Positions 1 to 4,792 of a stretch of DNA of 8,428 nucleotides are shown here, piece by piece; position 1 is the stretch's first letter; each line of letters begins with the position of its first letter. The notes under the pieces were generated by a model that saw only the letters and a program-made list of their open reading frames with translations, did no database searches and was not told the origin of the DNA. Position numbers and translations under genes: made by a program. The stretch lies in contig USBG01000065.1 of NCBI GenBank assembly GCA_900552855.1, positions 1-8,428 of the forward strand, given 5' to 3'. Source of the stretch: an uncultured Phascolarctobacterium sp. (lineage in GTDB: Bacteria; Bacillota; Negativicutes; Acidaminococcales; Acidaminococcaceae).

Positions 1-53
1 CTGCGACCTTTTGATTCGTAGTCAAACGCTCTATCCAACTGAGCTACGGAGTC
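1..53 (-). tRNA. tRNA-Arg(ACG), 3' part cut off by the window edge
   Basis: Read on the minus strand, the sequence starts with a seven-base acceptor strand GACTCCG. A D-arm follows (GCTC AGTTGGATA GAGC), then an anticodon stem TTTGA/TCAAA enclosing the seven-base loop CTACGAA, which gives anticodon ACG. This is the arginine tRNA whose A34 is normally edited to inosine to read CGN codons. The variable loop AGGTC and the first bases of the T stem are present. The rest of the T arm, the 3' acceptor strand and the discriminator base lie outside the window. The 5' end at 53 is set by the acceptor/T8/A9 spacing. The identity is secure because the anticodon arm is complete. Confidence 0.95.
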
Positions 54-66
54 AAGCAACAAATAT

Positions 67-95
67 ATTATAACGAAGTGATGTGATATTGTCAA
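67..95 (-). promoter_or_regulatory. Consensus sigma-A promoter of the tRNA-Arg
   Basis: On the minus strand TTGACA (95-90), a 17-base spacer and TATAAT (72-67) form a perfect consensus promoter. The predicted start is near 60, a few bases before the mature tRNA 5' end at 53. Such a strong promoter suits a stable RNA gene. Confidence 0.88.
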
Positions 96-219
96 CACTT
101 TTTTAGACGTTTTTTAGAAAATTTCTAAGCTTGCTTCTATCATCTTGCTAACATCAGTCAGTATGATAGTTTATATAACTGCTGGACTATAGAAAATAGC
201 CTACGGAAAATAATGCAGC

Positions 220-1038
220 TTATTTTTTCTGAGATTTTTTAGTAGATATTTTTACGGGTTCTTTTTTAGCATGTTTGTCTCGCCAACCGCAGTACAAGAA
301 GCATGCTAAGCAGAAAAGGAAAAAGCCAACGCTAGTTGCCTGTGCAGATTTAAGACCAAAAAGCCAGGGCTCAGCATAATCACCACGAAGCATTTCTAAG
401 AAGAAGCGAATAGTGGAGTAAAGCATACCGTAAAGACATAGAGCCTGACCCTTAGCGTGATTTGTAGTGCGGAACATGAGTAACAGGGCAAAGATTACAA
501 TATCCAGTTGACCCTCCCACACCTCTGCAGGCCAGAGAGGAACAGGACCATATGTTTTGTATGCCAATGTACCTTCTGGATAAAGTAGGCCAAAGTTACC
601 ACCTGTGGGAGTGCCAAAGGCATCACCATTAAGCAGGTTTGCCATACGGCCAACAGCTTGACCGATGAGGAGAGACGGTGCAATTATATCACCAAATTCC
701 AGCCAATCAATATCGTGCATTTTACAGTAAGCAATACCAGCTAAAATACCTGCCAGCATACCACCTTGAACTGCCATACCACCTTGCCATACATAGGGAA
801 TTTCTAAAAGATGCTCACTATAGTAATCCCAGTCAAAGAAAAAAACATCCCAAAGTCTGCCGCCGATAAGACCGGCAAAGCCGCCATAGATACCGATATC
901 TACAACATGATTATGCCAACGACCGTCTTGTTTGGCTAAAAAGTAGGCAGTGCCTGTAGCTAAGAAAATAGCAAGACATAGCATCAATCCGTACATGCGG
1001 ATTGGAAAGTCACCTATGAAAAATAAGTACTGATGCAT
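220..1038 (-). CDS. lgt: Prolipoprotein diacylglyceryl transferase Lgt
   Basis: Lgt transfers diacylglycerol from phosphatidylglycerol to the lipobox cysteine of prolipoproteins at the outer face of the cytoplasmic membrane, the first step of lipoprotein maturation. The 272-residue length is normal for the family. About seven hydrophobic segments are visible, roughly at 16-35, 48-62, 86-104, 118-135, 176-190, 198-212 and 234-250, followed by a Lys-rich C-terminal tail. The Lgt signature is recognisable at 130-142 (GRMANLLNGDAFG), with Arg131, Asn134, Asn137 and Gly142. Tyr16 (RMYG), and Arg211 and Glu215 (RFFLE), match the other conserved catalytic positions. Two positions differ from E. coli: Gln91 stands where His103 is expected and Asp139 where Glu151 is expected. 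The start is supported by AGGAGG (1053-1048) nine bases upstream. The gene lies downstream of the 1148 gene on the same strand with no obvious terminator between them. Confidence 0.95.
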   Translation of the reverse strand: MHQYLFFIGDFPIRMYGLMLCLAIFLATGTAYFLAKQDGRWHNHVVDIGIYGGFAGLIGGRLWDVFFFDWDYYSEHLLEIPYVWQGGMAVQGGMLAGILAGIAYCKMHDIDWLEFGDIIAPSLLIGQAVGRMANLLNGDAFGTPTGGNFGLLYPEGTLAYKTYGPVPLWPAEVWEGQLDIVIFALLLMFRTTNHAKGQALCLYGMLYSTIRFFLEMLRGDYAEPWLFGLKSAQATSVGFFLFCLACFLYCGWRDKHAKKEPVKISTKKSQKK

Positions 1039-1046
1039 AATAAAAA

Positions 1047-1120
1047 GCCTCCTGAGCTTATGTTAAATAATAGTATAGTACGTTACATACGTCACATATT
1101 ATAACATATTTTCAGGAGGC
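1047..1120 (-). promoter_or_regulatory. lgt leader: extended -10 promoter inside an inverted repeat that includes the Shine-Dalgarno
   Basis: On the minus strand TGTTATAAT (-10 at 1103-1098) is an extended -10 element, with a poor -35 (TACACT, 1126-1121). It predicts a start near 1091. The lgt ribosome site lies in TCAGGAGGC (1055-1047), and its exact reverse complement GCCTCCTGA lies upstream at 1120-1112. Transcripts from the extended -10 would lack the upstream arm. Transcripts reading through from the 1148 gene would carry both arms. The -10 is convincing, but the regulatory role of the repeat is inference. Confidence 0.5.
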
Positions 1121-1147
1121 AGTGTATCTATTTTATATAAGCTTTAC

Positions 1148-1519
1148 TTAATGTTCACCATGATGACCGCCGCATTCTCCTGCGTGCTCATGACGATGAC
1201 AAATGGAGCCAGTGGAGTGAAGCTGACCAGCAAGATATGCTTCAACAGCAGTGCAGGCTTCTCCTTCTACGCCTACGATAACCTCTACACCACGTTGATT
1301 GAAGATGTCAACAGCGCCACCGCCCATACCACCAGAAATGATGACTTCAGCACCATTATCTGCTAAAAAGTTAGGCAAAAAGCCGGGGCGATGACCAGGA
1401 TTGGGAATGGATTCTTGGCTGACGATTTTACCATCAGCAGTTTCAAACATAATAAAGTTTTCGCAATGACCAAAATGACCAGCTACGGAGGTACCCATAG
1501 CAGCAACTGCAATTTTCAT
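1148..1519 (-). CDS. NifX/NifB-type (Nitro_FeMo-Co domain) protein with a His/Cys-rich tail
   Basis: This 123-residue cytosolic protein has the small ribonuclease-H-like fold domain shared by NifX, NifY, the NifB C-terminus and orange protein. Members bind iron-molybdenum or other metal-sulfur clusters. Recognisable family stretches are MKIAVAA at the start, GHFGHCENFIMFE (14-26), the IPNPGHRPGFLP region (38-49) and IISGGMGGGAV (60-70). The C-terminal 17 residues (107-123) are extremely rich in metal ligands (CHRHEHAGECGGHHGEH), suggesting metal or cluster binding. The ribosome site AAAGGAG (1535-1529) lies nine bases before the ATG. The gene follows the ATPase operon on the same strand after a 236-base gap, so it may be co-transcribed with it or expressed separately. 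No nitrogenase genes are visible, so a role outside nitrogen fixation is likely. The family call is strong; the exact ligand is unknown. Confidence 0.88.
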   Translation of the reverse strand: MKIAVAAMGTSVAGHFGHCENFIMFETADGKIVSQESIPNPGHRPGFLPNFLADNGAEVIISGGMGGGAVDIFNQRGVEVIVGVEGEACTAVEAYLAGQLHSTGSICHRHEHAGECGGHHGEH

Positions 1520-1755
1520 AATTAAAATCTCCTTTATAATAATATTTTATAGTAGCGATTAGTGACTTTTGTGGGATATTTTTACTACTTATCCATGCCT
1601 TCAATATAGAAGAGCGTTTCACAAGTACAACTAATAACGCAGCTTAAACTAATGCATATATTGCCTATCCAGCAATTATTTTGCTTCCTAAAAATTTACT
1701 ATTAAAATTTATCTAATTGTCTACTAATGTTAAAGAATCTAATTAGTGCTATGAT
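1520..1755. other. AT-rich gap between the ATPase operon and the NifX-like gene; no clear terminator
   Basis: I find no GC-rich hairpin with a T tract here, so the operon may read through into the 1148 gene. Near the 1148 gene the minus strand has TATAAA- and TATTAT-like hexamers but no acceptable -35 at the right spacing. I see no coding potential. No copy of the TGACATATGTCA palindrome found upstream of the DUF134 gene is present here. Confidence 0.5.
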
Positions 1756-2811
1756 TTAAGTGTTTAATAGCTTTAATGCTTGTGCATATATTTCTTTTAG
1801 AGCATGTCCTGCAGGGCAATCTATTTGTACTACACTTATGCCGTTGTTTATGGCTTTGTTTGCCATGGGGTCGTAAGGTATACGTCCAAGGAAAGGAAGC
1901 TGATGCTCTTTACAAAATGCTTCAATAGCTTTTGTTGCTTCGGCACTAATATCCCATTTATTTACGCATACAGCTAGCTTCACTCTAAAGCCTTTTGCAG
2001 CACGTATAAGCCTTTCTAAATCACTAAAGCCAGAAAGAGAGGGCTCTGCTACAACCAACGCCAAATCAACACCATTCATTGATGCTATAACAGGGCAGCC
2101 AAGTCCTGGTGAGCCATCAATAATGGCTAGCTCTGTTTGTGGAGCATTGGTAAGCAGGTCTGCTTTTACTGCTGTTACTAGTTTACCAGAATTGCCTCTA
2201 CCCATTTTCAGGCGAGCAGTGGAGAATACTATTTCGTCATCTGTATGGTTATTATCGTTAGTTGTATTAAAAATAGGCTTTACCTCTTCTGTTTTAGAAA
2301 GGACATTAGTGTTGACATTATCATTTAAATTTTGAGCGACGCTTATTGGACTATTTTTCATAACGTTGAGTAAGCCACGTGCATCTAAATCAACACTAGG
2401 AATATTTTTATCATATAAATCCGCTTTTTTGTGATAAAGCTGCTGAAAGCCAGCAACATCCTCAACCATCTGAATAGCCTGCTGTGGGCAAAGATATGCA
2501 CATAATCCACAACCCTCGCAGGCATAATCCGTCACACTGAAGAATTTTTCAGTTTGGGAAATAGCGTCAAAACGGCATTTGCTAAGACAAAGACCGCAGC
2601 CAATACATTTAGCGGTATCTATGACAGCCTTTTCGGCACCAATGAAATCTTTGGTAGAAGGTTTATTATCAAAATGACCAATTAAGTGTAAATTGGGGGC
2701 ATCCACATCACAGTCAGCAAAGGCACGGGCCTTAGACAAATTGATGAAGGCTGCTGCAGTGGTGGTTTTGCCTGTACCACCCTTACCGCTTAGGATAAGG
2801 AGCTTTTTCAT
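1756..2811 (-). CDS. MinD/Mrp-superfamily ATPase with an inserted two-cluster ferredoxin domain (second of the pair)
   Basis: This is a P-loop ATPase of the ParA/MinD/CooC/Mrp group, probably involved in Fe-S or metal cluster handling. Numbered from the ATG at 2811 (351 residues), the deviant Walker A motif is GKGGTGKT (9-16), the switch I region DCDVDAPN starts at 33, and Walker B-like DGSPG starts at 232. Two complete [4Fe-4S] motifs, CxxCxxCxxxC, lie at Cys69/72/75/79 and Cys98/101/104/108. GNSGKLVT near 206-213 matches the family. The segment before it, about 152-196, is an unusual Asn/Thr-rich linker. An in-frame GTG six bases further upstream (2817) is possible. The ATG is preferred because GGAGG (2825-2821) is nine bases from it but only three from the GTG, and because the ATG forms an ATGA overlap with the preceding gene's stop. 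The two ATPases are adjacent and probably work as a heteromeric pair. Confidence 0.9.
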   Translation of the reverse strand: MKKLLILSGKGGTGKTTTAAAFINLSKARAFADCDVDAPNLHLIGHFDNKPSTKDFIGAEKAVIDTAKCIGCGLCLSKCRFDAISQTEKFFSVTDYACEGCGLCAYLCPQQAIQMVEDVAGFQQLYHKKADLYDKNIPSVDLDARGLLNVMKNSPISVAQNLNDNVNTNVLSKTEEVKPIFNTTNDNNHTDDEIVFSTARLKMGRGNSGKLVTAVKADLLTNAPQTELAIIDGSPGLGCPVIASMNGVDLALVVAEPSLSGFSDLERLIRAAKGFRVKLAVCVNKWDISAEATKAIEAFCKEHQLPFLGRIPYDPMANKAINNGISVVQIDCPAGHALKEIYAQALKLLNT

Positions 2812-3686
2812 TGGCACACACCTCCAATTTTGCTTATTACATCAGCTAAGTTATCAATGCGCTGTGCAAAGTCTGCATCATAGAGATATGCCAGCTTGCC
2901 TTGGCTAATTTTTTCTGCCAGATTTTTACTAAAGGGTATACGCTGCAGGATTTGCAATTGATGCTCATGACAGTAATTTTCTAAGGGAGCGTAGCCGTTC
3001 TCGTCTTTATTAATAATTAGACCACTGGGTTTGCCTAAAAGTGTTGCCAGCTCGTGGACCATTTGTAGGTTGTGGAGGCCGAAGGCTGTCGGCTCTGTAA
3101 CTAATAGGCAAAAGTCAGCAGCTTCTACACTTTCTAAAACGGGGCAGGCACTGCCTGGGGGACAGTCTATAACTGTATAATGAGCCTTCTCAGCAAAGGC
3201 TGCTTTTTCAGCCGCCTTAATTACAGGCACGCCACTGGCTTCGCCAGGATTTAGCACGCCTGTGATTATTTTTATTGTTTTAGTAGATTTTTTGAAAGTC
3301 TTTGGGATACTGGCTGTAGCTATTTCTAAATGACCTATGGTGCGTGGAGCTTCTGTAATAGCTCCTGCGGGACATACAGCTAGGCAGCCACCGCAGGAGT
3401 GACACACATCACCAAAAACTATAGGCTTCTTTTTGATATAGATAATGGCGTTGAAACGACAGAATTCTACACATTTTTTGCAGCCAACGCATTTGTCTGC
3501 GGCGAACGCTGGTAGAGCAATTTCTACGGTCTGTTCATGCTTATCTATAGCTTTAAAGAAAATATGACCATTAGGCTCTTCTACATCGCAATCCACGTAC
3601 ATGGAGTTATCCAAAGCTACTGCAAGATTTGTTGCTAAAAGAGTCTTGCCTGCACCGCCCTTACCACTTAAAACTGCTATTTTCAT
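2808..3686 (-). CDS. MinD/Mrp-superfamily ATPase with an inserted two-cluster ferredoxin domain (first of the pair)
   Basis: This 292-residue cytosolic ATPase has the deviant Walker A GKGGAGKT (8-15), switch I VDCDVEEPN (31-39) and Walker B-like DCPPG (174-178). A ferredoxin insert carries two [4Fe-4S] motifs at Cys66/69/72/76 and Cys95/98/101/105, the last followed by Pro. The stretch LNPGEASGVPVI (145-156) is typical of the partner that sits beside the 1756 gene product in such clusters, so the two are related but distinct subfamilies, not a recent duplication. Both junctions are ATGA overlaps, with the NifX-like gene upstream and the second ATPase gene downstream, indicating translational coupling and matched stoichiometry. 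ATP-dependent assembly or transfer of an Fe-S or mixed-metal cluster is the probable role. The substrate cannot be read from the sequence. Confidence 0.91.
   Translation of the reverse strand: MKIAVLSGKGGAGKTLLATNLAVALDNSMYVDCDVEEPNGHIFFKAIDKHEQTVEIALPAFAADKCVGCKKCVEFCRFNAIIYIKKKPIVFGDVCHSCGGCLAVCPAGAITEAPRTIGHLEIATASIPKTFKKSTKTIKIITGVLNPGEASGVPVIKAAEKAAFAEKAHYTVIDCPPGSACPVLESVEAADFCLLVTEPTAFGLHNLQMVHELATLLGKPSGLIINKDENGYAPLENYCHEHQLQILQRIPFSKNLAEKISQGKLAYLYDADFAQRIDNLADVISKIGGVCQ
2821..2825 (-). promoter_or_regulatory. Shine-Dalgarno that fixes the start of the second ATPase
   Basis: GGAGG on the minus strand is nine bases before the ATG at 2811 and only three before the alternative GTG at 2817. 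It lies inside the end of the preceding ATPase gene. It favours the ATG, which also overlaps the upstream TGA as ATGA. Confidence 0.75.
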
Positions 3687-4033
3687 TGCTTACCTACAAA
3701 GCCGGAGTGAAAATGAGTAAGCTCCTCCAGCTCATTTTTTAAAAGCATTTGTGCGTTGGCCTTTGCATCATCACCATTGCTTAGATAAATTTTTATTTCA
3801 GCGGCGTGGAAAACATCGGCTGCGTTTTCACCAAGGCGGGGAGTAATTACGGCGTCTACCTCCTGATCAACTACGAATTGTGCGGCTTTGAGACCTGCGC
3901 CACCTTGAGCGTTGGTAGCAGGATTATCCACACAATCAACAGTTACATCATTGTATATCATAAAGAAGGGTGCGCGGGCAAAGACGGGGCAGATAGTAAG
4001 CTTATCATCATTTACAGGTATAAGGACTTTCAT
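3683..4033 (-). CDS. Small NifX/orange-protein-like (Nitro_FeMo-Co family) protein
   Basis: This 116-residue protein resembles the single-domain NifX-like or orange-protein-like members. The features are an MKVLIPV start, then CPVFARAPFFMIY (15-27) in place of the usual HFGRAPYF segment, a Gly/Ala-rich AQGGAGLKAAQFV region (42-54) and DAVITPRLGENAADVF (60-75). The histidine of the usual HFGRAP segment is absent here, while Cys15 and Cys34 are available. It has no signal peptide and is cytosolic. It starts one base after the DUF134 stop, and an AAGGAG-type site lies inside the end of the DUF134 gene. Its own TGA overlaps the next ATG (ATGA). Position between the regulator and the two Fe-S ATPases suggests it is their cluster-carrying client. 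The family call is good; the bound cofactor is unknown. Confidence 0.82.
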   Translation of the reverse strand: MKVLIPVNDDKLTICPVFARAPFFMIYNDVTVDCVDNPATNAQGGAGLKAAQFVVDQEVDAVITPRLGENAADVFHAAEIKIYLSNGDDAKANAQMLLKNELEELTHFHSGFVGKQ

Positions 4034-4034
4034 T

Positions 4035-4424
4035 TTAATTCTCCTTTTCTACAACATCAACAGTCTGCTCACAGGGATGCTGCTGACAACGGTGGCGCTT
4101 GCAGCCTCCACAGCCGCATTGGTGCTCCAAACCATCGCATAGCTTGTAGTCGCCACCTTCGATACGCAGTGCACAGCCATCTACTAGAGCTGTTGCAATC
4201 TTTTTACGAGCATTGGTATATATTTGCTGCACAGTAGTACGAGCAATGTGCATATAGGCACTGCTTTCCTCCTGCGAAAAGCCTTCCTTGTCAATAAGGC
4301 GAACTGCTTCATATTCATCAACCGTTAATATAATTGGGTGCGTATTATCCTGTTGGTGTAGGGGAATGAACTCCTGACACTTAGGCATACAGCAAACCTT
4401 ACGGAATTTTCTTGGTCGTGGCAT
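4035..4424 (-). CDS. DUF134/UPF0251 family helix-turn-helix protein with a Cys-rich tail; probable operon regulator
   Basis: This 129-residue protein begins with the typical MPRPRKFRKVCCMP of the DUF134 (UPF0251) family. A sigma-70-region-4-like helix-turn-helix follows, around 46-75 (GFSQEESSAYMHIARTTVQQIY), then a tail rich in cysteine and histidine. Ten cysteines are visible: 11, 12, 16, 84, 96, 103, 105, 108, 113 and 118. They could bind a metal ion or an Fe-S cluster and make DNA binding depend on metal or redox state; this is inference. AAGGAGA (4437-4431) supports the ATG at 4424. The gene is first in the operon and sits behind a promoter flanked by two palindromes, which fits an autoregulator. 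Family members are widely annotated as putative DNA-binding proteins, generally without an assigned target. Confidence 0.9.
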   Translation of the reverse strand: MPRPRKFRKVCCMPKCQEFIPLHQQDNTHPIILTVDEYEAVRLIDKEGFSQEESSAYMHIARTTVQQIYTNARKKIATALVDGCALRIEGGDYKLCDGLEHQCGCGGCKRHRCQQHPCEQTVDVVEKEN

Positions 4425-4490
4425 TATATTTCTCCTTGTATGGGTTATTAGGTCAAGCAGTTATGCTTACGCCAATAAGTAATTTAATAT

Positions 4491-4508
4491 AAATGACATA
4501 TGCCATTT
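4491..4508. promoter_or_regulatory. Candidate operator 1 (imperfect palindrome)
   Basis: AAATGACATATGCCATTT is an 18-base palindrome with one mismatched pair (16 of 18 bases symmetric). Its core TGACATATGCCA differs by one base from the perfect palindrome at 4533-4544. It lies just downstream of the predicted start of the DUF134 operon, a position that would block elongation or open-complex formation. Confidence 0.6.
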
Positions 4509-4520
4509 ACTAAATATATT
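4493..4520 (+). promoter_or_regulatory. Possible divergent promoter overlapping the DUF134 promoter
   Basis: On the plus strand ATGACA (4493-4498), a 16-base spacer and TATATT (4515-4520) each match consensus at five of six positions and would start a transcript near 4527. The layout mirrors the minus-strand promoter. Caution is needed, because a TGACA palindrome automatically gives a -35-like hexamer on both strands. Confidence 0.3.
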
Positions 4521-4545
4521 ATAGCTTATTTATGACATATGTCAA
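4518..4545 (-). promoter_or_regulatory. Consensus sigma-A promoter of the DUF134-NifX-ATPase operon
   Basis: On the minus strand TTGACA (4545-4540), a 16-base spacer and TATAAT (4523-4518) are perfect hexamers, predicting a start near 4511. The -35 is embedded in operator 2 (4533-4544) and the start abuts operator 1. An intrinsically strong promoter covered by operators is the usual design of a repressed operon. Confidence 0.85.
4533..4544. promoter_or_regulatory. Candidate operator 2 (perfect palindrome)
   Basis: TGACATATGTCA is a perfect 12-base palindrome overlapping the -35 of the operon promoter. It lies 39 bases from the equivalent position of operator 1, a little under four helical turns. 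The DUF134 protein encoded next door is the natural candidate binder, by inference. Confidence 0.65.
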
Positions 4546-4719
4546 TAAATAATGATTAAAGAGGTTGTATCTGTATTGAAAATGCTAAGAATTATTGGAC
4601 ATATAGTAGGAAAGAGTATAAGCATTATTGTGAATGGAAATTTGTATTAATCAATTTTGGTATTGCTTATGCATTTAGCTTGTTTGATATATAGTATGCG
4701 ATTAAAATAAATTTTGACA
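4546..4719. other. AT-rich intergenic stretch between the operon promoter and the peptidase terminator
   Basis: Together with the flanking sites this belongs to the 368-base gene-free gap 4425-4792. No convincing gene is present. The plus strand holds a 32-codon open frame (4552-4650) with no ribosome site before its ATG. An AAAGAGG (4558-4564) lies eleven bases before an in-frame TTG at 4576. I treat this as possible only; see findings. Confidence 0.4.
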
Positions 4720-4769
4720 CATAAAATAGAAAAGACCTCCGTACTAATTTTGTCAGTACAGAAGTCTTT
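4720..4769 (-). terminator. Rho-independent terminator of the M20 peptidase gene
   Basis: The arms 4769-4755 and 4745-4731 form a 15-base stem around a nine-base loop. In minus-strand RNA all 15 positions pair, with two G-U wobbles, and the hairpin is followed by UUUUCUAUUUU. In plus-strand RNA the same two positions become C-A mismatches. The hairpin is therefore built for minus-strand transcripts leaving the peptidase gene, though weak two-way action is possible. Confidence 0.88.
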
Positions 4770-4792
4770 ATTATTAGTGTGTTATTAATTTT

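Noticed and set aside
107..169. Candidate hairpins downstream of lgt (TTAGAAA/TTTCTAA and CTATCAT/ATGATAG)
   Set aside because: One has an impossibly short loop. The other has a 19-base loop and a seven-base AT-rich stem. Neither is followed by a T tract on the minus strand.
495..869. Small open frames within lgt on both strands
   Set aside because: They are shadows of the lgt reading frame, with no ribosome sites and no family resemblance.
2812..2817. GTG start two codons upstream for the second ATPase
   Set aside because: It would lie only three bases from the GGAGG. The ATG at 2811 has ideal spacing and forms an ATGA overlap.
1148..4033. Nitrogen fixation (nif) locus
   Set aside because: The NifX-like domain also occurs in many proteins outside nitrogen fixation. 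No nifH, nifD, nifK, nifE, nifN or radical-SAM NifB is present in the window.
3806..4237. 143-codon plus-strand open frame (with a nested 76-codon frame at 3912-4142)
   Set aside because: It is antisense to the NifX-like and DUF134 genes. It has no ribosome site and its composition looks like a reverse-frame shadow.
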